Positions 17,575-26,344 of a stretch of 58,618 nucleotides of DNA are shown piece after piece. The DNA comes from Parcubacteria group bacterium. Lineage in GTDB: Bacteria; Patescibacteriota; Patescibacteriia; UBA9934; GWF2-40-263. The notes beneath the pieces were generated by a model, which was given only the letters and a program-made list of their open reading frames with translations, was not told the origin of the DNA and searched no databases. A program made the translations under genes and the position numbers. How positions within the stretch are numbered: position 1 is the first letter of the stretch; each line of letters starts with the position of its first letter. Where the stretch lies: assembly GCA_013204395.1 (NCBI GenBank), contig JABMNZ010000014.1, positions 1-58,618 on the forward strand, given 5' to 3'.

Positions 17575-18078
17575 ATGCCCAACCTCTTTGAAGCATCGGC
17601 CAGCGCAAGATTGCTACTGGAAGAACTCGATACGGAACGCCGTATCGCATACCAGTACACGGTCACACGGGCCGCGGGGTTCGTTGGCGTTCTCCCATCT
17701 CCTGCTCTGCGGGAAGTTGGTTTCCAGGCTTTGGTCGGAAACCTACACGAACCGTATTCAGTGAACACTCTTCACCTGATCCCGTCCAGTATCAAACTGG
17801 TGGGTCGTCAACTCGTCATGGTCTACGGAAGAATGGCCCTTTGGTGCCGACTGACCACAGACATGCGGGTGTCTGTCCAGATGGATAAGACTGAGATTTG
17901 CAACCTTCCGATCGCGGGTGGTCTGCAGGTCATAGCCGACAACGGTGCAGATCAACTCACGATCTTCACTCACCCCTGCTTGGCAACGATTCAACACATG
18001 ATGCGCGTTCATCCAATGGGTGGCGAGGTCCTCATCCGTGAGAGCTTGAGCATCATGTACCCACTACCCAATGAATGA
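17575..18078 (+). CDS. Hypothetical protein, GC-rich
   Basis: A 167-residue protein from ATG 17575, chosen because an exceptionally strong Shine-Dalgarno (AAGGAGGGAG) ends 6 bp before it. I recognise no domain; the sequence is soluble, mixed alpha/beta (MPNLFEASASARLLLEELD ... ). Codons end in G/C more often than in neighbouring genes, as in the two other genes of this 17.5-20.1 kb patch, which suggests transfer or a special expression class. It is monocistronic with its own promoter. Confidence 0.6.
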   Translation: MPNLFEASASARLLLEELDTERRIAYQYTVTRAAGFVGVLPSPALREVGFQALVGNLHEPYSVNTLHLIPSSIKLVGRQLVMVYGRMALWCRLTTDMRVSVQMDKTEICNLPIAGGLQVIADNGADQLTIFTHPCLATIQHMMRVHPMGGEVLIRESLSIMYPLPNE

Positions 18079-18126
18079 CATTAGGTCACTGCCCGCCAAA
18101 GTCATTACGACTAAGGGGGGTTTTCT

Positions 18127-18166
18127 TTTTAAAAAAGTAAAAACCAGCCGAGAGTATCCCGGCTGG
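18127..18166 (-). terminator. Intrinsic terminator for GNAT-like gene
   Basis: On the minus strand CCAGCCG-ggatactc-TCGGCTGG (18166 to 18144) is followed by TTTTTACTTTTTT, 12 bp beyond the stop of the 18178-18831 gene. Confidence 0.8.
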
Positions 18167-18177
18167 GCGTTGCAAAG

Positions 18178-18831
18178 CTAGAGCATTGCAATGTAGAGCA
18201 CGGCGTCTCCGCGCTCGAAGTCAATGAAAGTGTCCCACCAGGCCTGAGTGGTGGGATCACGATGTGTTGGCTTCTCACCGTAGAGCGGACCACCGTAGAA
18301 TCCTCGATGAACCGAGCCTTCCATCATCAAAACGTCGACCAGGCTCTGACGAGCGTCAATCATCCCCTTCTCAACGGACGTTCCTGTGTGGCTCGGAAGA
18401 ACTGCTACTGCGGCACGTGTGACACTGGCCCAGACGATTGACGACTGAGTGCGCCCAGCGAAATACTTGCATGAGGTGTAGATCTTCATCACATCCACCG
18501 TTGCCTGAGCTTTGATCCCCATCCCCTGACAACTTGGATGCACCATCGTACCCGCTATGTAAAGCACATCACCCAACAGAACCTGGATCAACATGTACCC
18601 AACCAGCTTTGCACCCTTGTACACAGCAAGAATGTCCTGGGCACTGTCGATGTGTTCACGCACGTCTTTGATCAAGACCTCATCAATCTCACGACAGAGT
18701 GCCGCAGCGGTCAGAGTCACGAGGTCCCTCTCCACGGGACGACACCAGATGTAGGTCAACTGACCCAGCAAGCGTGTTTTCGTATCCGGTGCATCAAATG
18801 CACCCATACCCTCAAGAGCATCTCTAAACAT
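18178..18831 (-). CDS. GNAT-like acetyltransferase, probable
   Basis: A 217-residue protein. ILAVYKGAKLVGYMLIQ, LYIAGTMVHPSCQGMGIKA and QATVDVMK match the beta4-beta5 region and acetyl-CoA loop (Q/R-x-x-G-x-G/A, here QGMGIK) of GNAT N-acetyltransferases. The C-terminal 80 residues (HRGFYGGPLYGEKP...) are unassigned. The start is supported by AAAGGAGAG 6 bp upstream, and a small hairpin (CCGGG...CCCGG) lies just before that site and could mask it. Codon usage is GC-rich. Substrate unknown. Confidence 0.6.
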   Translation of the reverse strand: MFRDALEGMGAFDAPDTKTRLLGQLTYIWCRPVERDLVTLTAAALCREIDEVLIKDVREHIDSAQDILAVYKGAKLVGYMLIQVLLGDVLYIAGTMVHPSCQGMGIKAQATVDVMKIYTSCKYFAGRTQSSIVWASVTRAAVAVLPSHTGTSVEKGMIDARQSLVDVLMMEGSVHRGFYGGPLYGEKPTHRDPTTQAWWDTFIDFERGDAVLYIAML

Positions 18832-18912
18832 TTCTCTCTCCTTTCCGGGAAGTGTTGTTGCCCGGGAATGCTGCTGGATCAGTATCCAATAGCCGTCACG
18901 ACAAACAAAAAA

Positions 18913-18934
18913 CCACCCTGGAAAACCGAGGTGG
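18913..18934 (-). terminator. Orphan hairpin with minus-strand U-tract
   Basis: CCACC (18913-18917) pairs with GGTGG (18930-18934); on minus it is followed by TTTTTTGTTTGT. No minus-strand gene immediately upstream explains it. The remaining 18832-19093 gap holds only a 14-codon frame after a good ribosome site (see rejected items). Confidence 0.35.
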
Positions 18935-19078
18935 ATTTAAATCGCAACGCTTCGGCCTTCCTAAAGGAGACCGCTGTGCCAAATCGAATTGTTTGTGAAA
19001 TTCTTCATATCTACAATTAGATTAAACCTCACCCACATATACGTCAAGAAACCTTTCCACATTCACCAACTCTTGTGC

Positions 19079-19084
19079 TAGGAT
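19079..19084 (+). promoter_or_regulatory. -10 box of a leaderless promoter
   Basis: TAGGAT lies 9 bp before the ATG at 19094, with TTCCAC about 18 bp further upstream as a weak -35. Transcription would start 2-3 nt before the start codon. Confidence 0.4.
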
Positions 19085-19093
19085 ATTTACCAT

Positions 19094-19582
19094 ATGAATC
19101 ATCCTATACGCATTTTAATATTAGTGGCCCTTGCTGCGATGATTGGGTATCTCGTGTGGCTATCTGTACAACCATCACCAGTGGATTCAACGGGCAAGTA
19201 CCACGTCGAGTTATACGACGGTGCTTCAGGCACCTTTGATGCTCAGCTAAAGGTCCTCCCATTTCAACCCCAGCAAATCGAGGACGCCACCGTCGGTTCA
19301 TCTACATACCTGCGAACTGAATGGAGCCAAGCCAAACAAACATATAATCACTTCTTAATCACCATCTCAGATCCAGCCTCAGATTTCAGTAGAACCGAGT
19401 CTGGCGAGCACGATAGAGTAAGCCTAGACCTCTCAGACCTATCTCCAGACACGGAATACCTAATTGTACTAAGGGCCTGCCTAGAACCAATCTGCGACAC
19501 ATGGCTTGTGTCAGATCAAGAATACTCCGGACGCACCCCGATTGAGTACTTTGACCAAGAAAAGGTGCTCCTTAACCCGTAG
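19094..19582 (+). CDS. Membrane-anchored protein with fibronectin III-like domain
   Basis: A 162-residue protein. Residues 5-26 (IRILILVALAAMIGYLVWLSV) form one N-terminal membrane anchor. The rest is an exported domain with a fibronectin type III-like end: LDLSDLSPDTEYLIVLRAC (usual L-x-P-x-T-x-Y pattern). Two cysteines near the end (RACLEPICDTW) could form a disulfide. The context gives no function; a surface or periplasmic binding protein is likely. A terminator follows at 19603. Confidence 0.6.
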   Translation: MNHPIRILILVALAAMIGYLVWLSVQPSPVDSTGKYHVELYDGASGTFDAQLKVLPFQPQQIEDATVGSSTYLRTEWSQAKQTYNHFLITISDPASDFSRTESGEHDRVSLDLSDLSPDTEYLIVLRACLEPICDTWLVSDQEYSGRTPIEYFDQEKVLLNP

Positions 19583-19602
19583 AAGCAACAAAAAAAGAAA
19601 CT

Positions 19603-19634
19603 AAAAAACCAGGGTTCTGAACCCTGGTTTTTTT
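19603..19634 (+). terminator. Intrinsic terminator fused to next promoter
   Basis: AAAAAACCAGGGTT-ctg-AACCCTGGTTTTTTT. The last T bases of its U-tract are the first bases of the TTGACA promoter box at 19633. Confidence 0.85.
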
Positions 19635-19661
19635 GACATATTTACAATATCCCTTTAGTAT
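19633..19661 (+). promoter_or_regulatory. Sigma70-type promoter
   Basis: TTGACA (19633-19638), 17-bp spacer, TAGTAT (19656-19661). It drives the GC-rich gene downstream. Confidence 0.55.
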
Positions 19662-19746
19662 CGTTTTATCGAGCTATCTGAGGGGATGGCTCGATTCCCA
19701 CCAACCTTCCATTCTGGAACCCCCTCAATTCCAGCTGGAGAAGTCC

Positions 19747-20091
19747 GTGCAATTGCTGACTGTCCCTGATCGCGCTGAGCAGAAGCTGTCCCACAACACC
19801 TTGGGGGACGACCCGCCCAAGACCACTCCGACACGGCCCAGGGGCAAGCTCGGCATGAACCGTCCCATCGATGACCTCACTGATTTCATCGCTGGACGTG
19901 CGGTGATCGTGGCCTTGTACTCCATGGGTGACAGCCGGGAGTCCAACGAAGCCACCTGGCGTCAGTACCAGACCGAAGTCAAGTTCTCGGATCTGGGCGC
20001 GGCTGCCAAGAAGCTCGAGAACGCCGGCATCGACTGGCGAGAGATCGGTGACCACACCGACATCCTGGAAGCTGCCGAAAACCTCGGCTAG
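19747..20091 (+). CDS. Hypothetical GC-rich small protein
   Basis: About 114 residues from GTG 19747, chosen because GGAG lies 6 bp upstream; the open frame extends to 19633, but that codon is the -35 box. Third codon positions are strongly G/C, unlike the AT-leaning core genes. The N-terminal half is polar and Pro/Lys rich (DDPPKTTPTRPRGKLG) and the C-terminal half is helical (FSDLGAAAKKLENAGIDWRE). No family recognised. It is monocistronic with a promoter and terminator of its own. Confidence 0.55.
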   Translation: MQLLTVPDRAEQKLSHNTLGDDPPKTTPTRPRGKLGMNRPIDDLTDFIAGRAVIVALYSMGDSRESNEATWRQYQTEVKFSDLGAAAKKLENAGIDWREIGDHTDILEAAENLG

Positions 20092-20115
20092 CCCCCTCGC
20101 GTCAACACGACGCTT

Positions 20116-20149
20116 CACCCAATGCCACACGCGGCAACGGGTGTTTTTT
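20116..20149 (+). terminator. Intrinsic terminator
   Basis: CACCC-aat-GCC-acacgc-GGC-aac-GGGTG followed by TTTTTT: a two-part stem with a symmetrical internal loop, 25 bp after the stop of the GC-rich gene. Confidence 0.75.
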
Positions 20150-21560
20150 ATTCCACTGTAACAAGATCAATTCCGTCGCCATACAAATGACCAGTCACAA
20201 CAACCAACCGCGCTCCTTTTTTGATAAGTTTCTGTTTTTTCAAATTTGCGATTGCAGCACGAATAAAAGTTGATTCTTTCTGTATCTTCATCACAAAAGG
20301 CACAGCACTCCAATGCATAGAAACCTGTCGTGCCACTCGTGCATCTTTCGTTGCGATATAAAGTGGAATCTCTGGATGCATTGTCAGCGCTCTCTCAGAC
20401 CACGGAGCAAGCTCATGTGAGGCTATCACCCCATGAATCGCGCCATCCATTGAAAGGAGCTTGATTGCGCGCGCTGCTGACAGTTGTGAATCCTCTCCAT
20501 CTGCAAGCTCTAGTGCCACATCGTCGTAAACAGAATTTTCGGCCTCCATGACAATCTTTGCCATCATCTTCACGGTTGCAAGCGGGTAATCCCCCGTGGC
20601 ACTTTCTCCGGAGAGCATTACTCCGTCCGTGTGATCAAAGACCGCATTTGCAACATCAGACACCTCTGCCCTGGTAGGTCTTGGATTCCGTATCATAGAG
20701 TCCATCATCTGTGTCGCCACCACAACTGGCTTTCCTGCTCGGCGACATTTTTCAATCATCTCTTTTTGACGAATCGGAACATCTTCAGCATCTATTTCAA
20801 TTCCCAAGTCCCCACGGGCCACCATCACCCCATCGGCTGCTTCTAAAATCGAATCAAAATTTTCTATCGCTGCGGGCTTTTCGATCTTTACAATGACTCG
20901 CGCGGGAGTTTGCCCCTTAGGGGTTTGTTTTTGTATTAATCGCTTTAACGCCAGCACATCTTTGGCATTTGTCACAAAACTCAAGGCCATCCAATCTACC
21001 CCCTGCTCCACCGCGAAAATGGCATCTGCCTTATCTTTCTTTGTAATGGCACTCACACGCAAAACAGAATCAGGAAAATTCATCCCCTTATGAGATGTCA
21101 CTTTTCCACCCGTAATAACCTTAGCGTGAATACTAGTGCCAATGACCTTTTCAACTCGAAGTTCCAGAAGGCCATCATCAATTAAAAATCGTTCTCCTTT
21201 TTTTACATCCTTATGTAGCCCAGTATACGTAACCGGCAACGCATCCCCCTTGTAAGTCTTCAGCGCTGTAGAGAGAATAATCACACCCCCAGTTTTCAAT
21301 ACAACCCCCTCATCAGGAAGGACACCCAGACGAATTTTGGGACCCTGAAGGTCACCAATAATTGGTATGTGCTCTCCAACTTTCCGAGCTGTGGCGCGCA
21401 CAAGTCGTATCACGCGAGCGTGATCTTTATGTGTCGCATGTGAAAAATTTAGACGAGCAACATTCATTCCAGCCTTCATCATCTTTTCAAGAATAGATGG
21501 ATGAGAACTAGCAGGCCCAAGTGTACACACGATTCGTGTGCGTTTATTCTGTTTCGCCAT
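20148..21560 (-). CDS. pyk: Pyruvate kinase
   Basis: 470 residues from ATG 21560 (MAKQNKRTRIVCTLGPAS), the standard N-terminus; a longer frame to 21602 lies inside the htrA end and is not used. Typical motifs are present: ARLNFSH, GDLQGPKIR, the catalytic IVKIEKPAAIENFD and MVARGDLGIEI, and ATQMMDSMI..PRPTRAEVSDVANAV. The enzyme converts phosphoenolpyruvate and ADP to pyruvate and ATP, the last glycolytic ATP-forming step. It overlaps the htrA-like gene by 17 bp, so the two are probably co-transcribed. Length is normal for bacterial enzymes. Confidence 0.97.
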   Translation of the reverse strand: MAKQNKRTRIVCTLGPASSHPSILEKMMKAGMNVARLNFSHATHKDHARVIRLVRATARKVGEHIPIIGDLQGPKIRLGVLPDEGVVLKTGGVIILSTALKTYKGDALPVTYTGLHKDVKKGERFLIDDGLLELRVEKVIGTSIHAKVITGGKVTSHKGMNFPDSVLRVSAITKKDKADAIFAVEQGVDWMALSFVTNAKDVLALKRLIQKQTPKGQTPARVIVKIEKPAAIENFDSILEAADGVMVARGDLGIEIDAEDVPIRQKEMIEKCRRAGKPVVVATQMMDSMIRNPRPTRAEVSDVANAVFDHTDGVMLSGESATGDYPLATVKMMAKIVMEAENSVYDDVALELADGEDSQLSAARAIKLLSMDGAIHGVIASHELAPWSERALTMHPEIPLYIATKDARVARQVSMHWSAVPFVMKIQKESTFIRAAIANLKKQKLIKKGARLVVVTGHLYGDGIDLVTVE

Positions 21561-22761
21561 ATTCCGCAAGGGTAACATTAAATGTAAAAATAACTCCTTC
21601 ACGCAACACCCCGATCACCACCTCGTCACCAGGGTGAAAAGCACTCACAAGCTCTGCAAGTGCGGCATCCTCCGAAAGATACTTTTCATTAACGGATAAA
21701 ATCACATCCCCTTCTAAGAATCCTGCCAAATAGGCTGGTGAGCCCTCAATGACTCCAACCTCCCCTGGTTGATCTCCAGAAACAATGAGTGCCCCTACCT
21801 CGTAAGCCTGCGAACCATCCTCCTCTTCCTCCGCTGTCACGAGCACATAACGCACCCCAAGCCACGGTCTCACGATCCTGCCGAACATCTTCACATCCTC
21901 AACCACTCGTTTAGCCTCGTTAATAGGAATGGCAAAGGCCACTGCCTCGCCCTCAAAACTCACAGCAGTGTTAATTCCAATCACTTCACCGAGTAAATTA
22001 ATAAGGGGGCCGCCAGAATTACCAGGGTTAATAGCCGCATCCGTTTGGATCGCCTCGTCAATAACCTCGGCGTTGTAAGAGTTTCCCGCAGTCACCCTTC
22101 GATTGATTCCAGACACGACTCCCTTTGTGACGGTATTCCTAAACTCAGAAAGCGTGTTTCCGATGGCTATAACGGTCTGACCTATCTGCAATACATCAGA
22201 ATCTCCAAGAACCACTGAAGGGAAATCTTCACCTTCAACACGTAGAACGGCAATGTCTTGAAAAGGATCAATATCGATCAACTTTGCCGGCAACTCATCC
22301 CCATCATTGGTCACCACAAAGAAACTAGCATCTGGCTCGTCAACAACATGGCGATTGGTTAGGAGATACCCATCTGCACTCACAAAAAAACCTGTGCCGC
22401 TTGATACCTCAACGAGCTCATCTGAATCCAATGCATTCAAAGCCTCGATTTGAAAAGAAGAATTTAGATAATATCCAGAATCAATAGTCCCACGTGGCTT
22501 TTTTACAACAATGCTGACAACAGCAGGTGTGACACGCTCTACCACTGCTATGGTCGTGCTCTCATCTTCTATCAACTTTACGATACGAGATTCCATCACC
22601 TCATCAGACACCACGTCACCAACAGAACCAATCCCTGTTACGCCAAGGGTGCCCATTAAAATAAACGAGGAGACCAATCCTGAGATGGCTCCAACAGCAG
22701 CGGCCACCGCTATGGTGACCACTAAGACGGTTTGTTCTCGAGAGGATTTGGGTGTATCCAT
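21544..22761 (-). CDS. HtrA/DegP-type membrane-anchored serine protease
   Basis: 405 residues. One N-terminal membrane segment (about 11-37) anchors the protein outside the cell. The trypsin-like domain has the triad in LTNRHVV (His), FQDIAVLRV (Asp) and INPGNSGGPLI (Ser). A single C-terminal PDZ domain follows (AYLAGFLEGDVILSVNEK). Family members degrade or refold damaged exported proteins, which fits the heavy export of surface proteins encoded nearby. It starts 6 bp after the nrdR stop and overlaps pyk. Confidence 0.95.
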   Translation of the reverse strand: MDTPKSSREQTVLVVTIAVAAAVGAISGLVSSFILMGTLGVTGIGSVGDVVSDEVMESRIVKLIEDESTTIAVVERVTPAVVSIVVKKPRGTIDSGYYLNSSFQIEALNALDSDELVEVSSGTGFFVSADGYLLTNRHVVDEPDASFFVVTNDGDELPAKLIDIDPFQDIAVLRVEGEDFPSVVLGDSDVLQIGQTVIAIGNTLSEFRNTVTKGVVSGINRRVTAGNSYNAEVIDEAIQTDAAINPGNSGGPLINLLGEVIGINTAVSFEGEAVAFAIPINEAKRVVEDVKMFGRIVRPWLGVRYVLVTAEEEEDGSQAYEVGALIVSGDQPGEVGVIEGSPAYLAGFLEGDVILSVNEKYLSEDAALAELVSAFHPGDEVVIGVLREGVIFTFNVTLAEYGETE

Positions 22762-22766
22762 ATAAT

Positions 22767-23237
22767 TTACTTTTTCACTGAGCGTTTCTTTGGAGTCAAC
22801 TTCTTAAGTTCGTTCTGAAAAGTTTCCACATCCTCAAACGATCTATACACCGAAGCAAAACGTATGTAGGCCACCTTATCAAATGTCTTAAGATGCTTCA
22901 TTACAATCTCACCCATCTCCTCAGTGGTGAGCTGTCCCCTCTTCTTTTTTTGAATATCTCGTTCAATCTTATGAACAAGTTTCTGAAACTTTTGATCTGT
23001 ATAGGGCCTTTTCTGAAGAGAGCGTACAAGTCCACGAGTAAGCTTTTCCCTCTCATACGATTCCCGGCGCCCATCACGCTTCACGATGGTTAAATCAAGT
23101 AACTCCACCTCCTCAAAGGTAGAAAATCTAAACCCACACTTTTCACACTCACGCCGGCGTCGAACACTCGCCCCGTCTGAAGAAACTCGCGAATCAACTA
23201 CCTTTGTATCCTTATGATTACAGACAGCACAATACAT
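22767..23237 (-). CDS. nrdR: Transcriptional repressor NrdR
   Basis: 156 residues. The N-terminal zinc ribbon has MYCAVCNH and CEKCGFRFSTFE, followed by the ATP-cone domain (TIVKRDGRRESYEREKL). This is the standard architecture and length of NrdR, which senses ATP/dATP and represses ribonucleotide reductase genes. A TATAAT on minus (23270-23265) 27 bp upstream may be its -10 box. Confidence 0.97.
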   Translation of the reverse strand: MYCAVCNHKDTKVVDSRVSSDGASVRRRRECEKCGFRFSTFEEVELLDLTIVKRDGRRESYEREKLTRGLVRSLQKRPYTDQKFQKLVHKIERDIQKKKRGQLTTEEMGEIVMKHLKTFDKVAYIRFASVYRSFEDVETFQNELKKLTPKKRSVKK

Positions 23238-23272
23238 ATATCGAAAAAATGATTTCTGCGTTGCATTATAGC

Positions 23273-23303
23273 AAAAAGCGAGGCCTTTGCCCCGCTTATT
23301 TTT
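23273..23303. terminator. Bidirectional terminator between ftsZ and nrdR
   Basis: AAGCG-a-GG-cctttg-CC-c-CGCTT with T-runs on both sides; on minus TTTTT follows and would end ftsZ transcripts. Confidence 0.65.
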
Positions 23304-23304
23304 C

Positions 23305-24525
23305 CTACATCATTTTCTTTCTAATAAACGCTGGTATCTCGATTTCTTCCTCTTCTTGTTTTGTCGCGGTTGGCATCTGTCTGACAATAGGTTTTGGTGC
23401 AGGCATAGGAGCCTGAACAACCGGCTCTCGTTCAATAGGTCTCGCCTGAAAATTTACCTTAGGCTTTGCAGATGGCACACTCTCTTCTTCTCTCACACGC
23501 AAGAAGTTGCTTGGAGACCAATTTCCTTGTGCTTGCACTTCAACGGTTCCAGGCGCCTTCGTCCGACGCTCTCTAGAGTCAAATCCTGTGGCCACCACGG
23601 TAATACGCACCTCCTCGGTCATCTCATCGTTAATGTTTGCTCCAAAAATGACTTTTGCATCTTCGTCTGCCGAGCTGGTAATCACCTTAGCGGCTTCAGC
23701 TACCTCATGCATTCCCAAATCGCTCCCACCAGAAATAGTGAAAAGGATCCCCTTTGCCCCATCAATCGAAAGTTCCAGAAGTGGCGATGCAATAGCCTGC
23801 TTTGCAGCCTCCACAGCCCTGTTCTCTCCACTTGCTCGCCCAATTCCCATTAGAGCAGATCCGGAGTTCTCCATAATGGCTTTAACGTCGGCGTAGTCAA
23901 CGTTAATAAGTCCTGGGACAGTGATAAGCTCTGCGATTCCTTGAACACCCTGACGCAATACATCATCCACTACATTGAAAGCATCCATGAGTGAGGTCTT
24001 CTTATCGATAATCTGCAGGACTCGGTCATTAGGAATAGTGATAATCGCATCAACATGCTGAAGCAGGCGATCAAAGCCTTCATCGGCAATACGTCTTCGT
24101 TGCGCACCTTCAAAAGTGAATGGCTTTGTAACAACAGCAACGGTAAGTGCCCCCATATCCTTTGCCAACTTTGCCACTTCTGGAATAGCACCCGTTCCTG
24201 TTCCGCCACCAAGCCCACAGGTAAGGAAAACCATGTCTGCCCCTTGGAGAGCCTCCCTAATCTCGTTTTGATTTTCTTCTGCCGCTCGAGCCCCAACCTC
24301 TGGATTCATTCCAGCACCAAGACCACGCGTAATCGTTTTTCCGATTGGAATCTTCCGAGAGGCAAGGTTTTGATTAAGGGCTTGTACATCTGTGTTAACC
24401 ACCGTGAACTCAACCCCTTTGATATTATCCGAGATCATTCGGTTCACAGCCGCTCCCCCACCTCCCCCAATTCCAACAACCTTGATCTTTGCAAACGTCT
24501 CTATGTCTGGTTTCACCTGTGCCAT
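23305..24525 (-). CDS. ftsZ: Cell division protein FtsZ
   Basis: 406 residues. The tubulin signature [10 protein letters not shown] is present, with [13 protein letters not shown] near the N-terminus and the T7-loop region ([14 protein letters not shown]). A Pro-rich linker (about 330-390) ends in [11 protein letters not shown], the conserved C-terminal peptide that binds FtsA. It assembles the division ring using GTP. The upstream ftsA is separated by 163 bp containing a terminator, so ftsZ may have its own promoter. Confidence 0.98.
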   Translation of the reverse strand: MAQVKPDIETFAKIKVVGIGGGGGAAVNRMISDNIKGVEFTVVNTDVQALNQNLASRKIPIGKTITRGLGAGMNPEVGARAAEENQNEIREALQGADMVFLTCGLGGGTGTGAIPEVAKLAKDMGALTVAVVTKPFTFEGAQRRRIADEGFDRLLQHVDAIITIPNDRVLQIIDKKTSLMDAFNVVDDVLRQGVQGIAELITVPGLINVDYADVKAIMENSGSALMGIGRASGENRAVEAAKQAIASPLLELSIDGAKGILFTISGGSDLGMHEVAEAAKVITSSADEDAKVIFGANINDEMTEEVRITVVATGFDSRERRTKAPGTVEVQAQGNWSPSNFLRVREEESVPSAKPKVNFQARPIEREPVVQAPMPAPKPIVRQMPTATKQEEEEIEIPAFIRKKMM

Positions 24526-24645
24526 AAATATTTCGTGTTCATGGATAATGAGTTATCTCCTCCTTGAACAACTCTAGTGCTCAAAATTGGCTTTACTGAG
24601 CACAAAAATCATCCACACTTTAGCACTCGCGGGGAGCTCGTCAAG

Positions 24646-24686
24646 AAAACAAAAAAGAAGATGTGGATATCTTCTTTTTTTGTTTT
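24646..24686. terminator. Terminator after ftsA
   Basis: AAAACAAAAAAGAAGAT-gtggat-ATCTTCTTTTTTTGTTTT, a long palindrome; on minus it ends in a U-rich run directly after the ftsA stop. Confidence 0.75.
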
Positions 24687-24688
24687 GA

Positions 24689-25948
24689 TTACGGTCTGAG
24701 TGACTTGAAGATTTTTTTCAAACTTGAGCCAATTTTTTCAACATCACCAAATTTTCCCATGAAATTCCCAAGCCTTCTTCCACCCGAGGCCCCTCGAATG
24801 TGATGACCCCACAGAACCAGCCCCATAGCGGTACTCATAGATGGATCATTCACTCTGTCGATCACAGAAGTTACCCCGATTGGGGTCCCCAACGATACAG
24901 GTAAGCGGAGCGCGTTTTTCGCCGCGTCCATGATACCGCACAGCTTGGCTCCGCCGCCCGTAAGAATCACCCCAGCTGGCAACATTCCTGAGCGATCCAC
25001 TTTTTTCATCTCTCTATCCACGTGCTCAAATATCTCTTGCACGCGTGCCTCTGTTATATCTGCAACAAACTTCCTTCCCACGACCTCGTCCTCAGGGGCC
25101 CCTAGCTCACCCAAGTTAATCTCCTCTTTCTTTTGAACGTCTGACGGTATGCAGGTCGCATGATGAAGTTTCACTTGCTCGGCCACATCGATAGATGTCC
25201 GTAGACCAATGGCGATATCAGATGTTATGTGATCTGAGCCTATAGGAAGGACGGCTGTATGAAGCACGTCCCCTTCTTCGTAGATCACCATATTGGTGGT
25301 TGCGGCTCCAATGTTTACCACACACACACCTAAGTCTTTCTGCCTTTGTGATACAACAGCCTCAGCTGTCGCTAAAATACTAAAGACCAAATCCTCTATA
25401 TCTAACCCTGTGCGATACACAGCCTTAGTGAGATTCTTAATTTGAGACCCAAGCCCCTGGATGATGAGTGCATCTACTTCAAGCCTTATTCCATTCATCC
25501 CAACTGGGTCTTTTACTCCACGTTGCCCATCAACGGTAAAACTCTTTGGTATCACGTGGATAATTTCGTAGTTTGTTGGAGTAGCCACGGTTCGTGCTGC
25601 TTCTATGGCCCTCTCTACATCTTCATCTCTAATCTCTCCATCAGAACGCCCAACACCAACAACTCCTCGAGATTCTTGCGAGATGATGTGGCTTCCATTT
25701 ATCCCAACCCAAGCTCGGCTGAGCGGAACACCTGTAATCCTCTCAGCTTGCTCCAAAGCCCTAGAAATGCTTGAAACAGCGTCTTCTAGGTTGGTTATAG
25801 TCCCTTTGCTCATTCCAGCTGACGCAATCTCCACAGCCCCAATAATATGCATCTGTTGACCACCCTCAGCGGATGGAACTAATTTACCCACAGCCGCGCG
25901 AACGGCGTAGGTTCCAACATCTAATCCTGTGTATATCTCCTCTGACAT
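24689..25948 (-). CDS. ftsA: Cell division protein FtsA
   Basis: 419 residues with the actin-like ATPase pattern: GLDVGTYAVRAAVG (phosphate 1), VNIGAATTNMVIYEEG (phosphate 2) and VILTGGGAKLCGIM (adenosine). The 1C/SHS2 domain lies near 85-165. The C-terminal end (KIFKSLRP) is a short basic amphipathic helix suited to membrane binding. FtsA tethers FtsZ filaments to the membrane. It follows dgkA by 18 bp. Confidence 0.97.
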   Translation of the reverse strand: MSEEIYTGLDVGTYAVRAAVGKLVPSAEGGQQMHIIGAVEIASAGMSKGTITNLEDAVSSISRALEQAERITGVPLSRAWVGINGSHIISQESRGVVGVGRSDGEIRDEDVERAIEAARTVATPTNYEIIHVIPKSFTVDGQRGVKDPVGMNGIRLEVDALIIQGLGSQIKNLTKAVYRTGLDIEDLVFSILATAEAVVSQRQKDLGVCVVNIGAATTNMVIYEEGDVLHTAVLPIGSDHITSDIAIGLRTSIDVAEQVKLHHATCIPSDVQKKEEINLGELGAPEDEVVGRKFVADITEARVQEIFEHVDREMKKVDRSGMLPAGVILTGGGAKLCGIMDAAKNALRLPVSLGTPIGVTSVIDRVNDPSMSTAMGLVLWGHHIRGASGGRRLGNFMGKFGDVEKIGSSLKKIFKSLRP

Positions 25949-25966
25949 AGTAAATCCAGTATATCT

Positions 25967-26344
25967 TTAAGCTCCAAGGCCCACAAGCGGCGCTAGGTAG
26001 GGGTAAAAAATAATCACTCCAATAATAGCAGCAATAAACGATACAAGAAGAACAGCCGCAGCCATCATATCTTTTACTTCTTTTATAATTGGATGAAGCC
26101 TTGGCTTGAACGCGTCTGCTAATCGCTCGATAATTGCATTCATAAGCTCCAGGCCCAGCACGGCCGCTATCAGGAGAAGTAACACAATCCATTCGTTGCG
26201 TTTCACCCCAAACCACGTGCCAAAAAAAACAACCACAGCAGCAGCCACAACCTGAATGCGAAAATTCTGTTCATGGGTAAAAACAACACGTACCCCCCTG
26301 AGGGCATGTGAAAAGCTTTTTAAAAGTTGCCTGATCATTTTCAT
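25967..26344 (-). CDS. dgkA: Diacylglycerol/undecaprenol kinase (DgkA family)
   Basis: 125 residues with three predicted membrane helices. Motifs: FSHALRGVR and HEQNFRIQ at the N-terminus, ELMNAIIERLAD (family pattern E-x-x-N-x-x-I-E-x-x-x-D) and EVKDMMAAAVLL (K-D-x-x-A-A-A-V-L). Gram-positive-type members phosphorylate undecaprenol to supply the carrier lipid for wall polymers. Its start overlaps the ybeY stop by 4 bp, a common ybeY-dgkA pairing. Confidence 0.93.
   Translation of the reverse strand: MKMIRQLLKSFSHALRGVRVVFTHEQNFRIQVVAAAVVVFFGTWFGVKRNEWIVLLLLIAAVLGLELMNAIIERLADAFKPRLHPIIKEVKDMMAAAVLLVSFIAAIIGVIIFYPYLAPLVGLGA

Noticed and set aside
18976..19020. 14-codon frame starting GTG after AAAGGAG
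   Set aside because: The ribosome site is good, but the peptide is too short to support and has no regulatory hairpin pair downstream.
19666..20130. Long minus-strand frame opposite the GC-rich gene
   Set aside because: The plus strand has the G/C third-position bias, a promoter, a ribosome site and a terminator; the minus frame is a by-product of high GC.
24525..24567. Short frame overlapping the ftsZ start as a translational leader
   Set aside because: The spacing from GGAGGAG to its ATG is too long and the frame is only nine codons.
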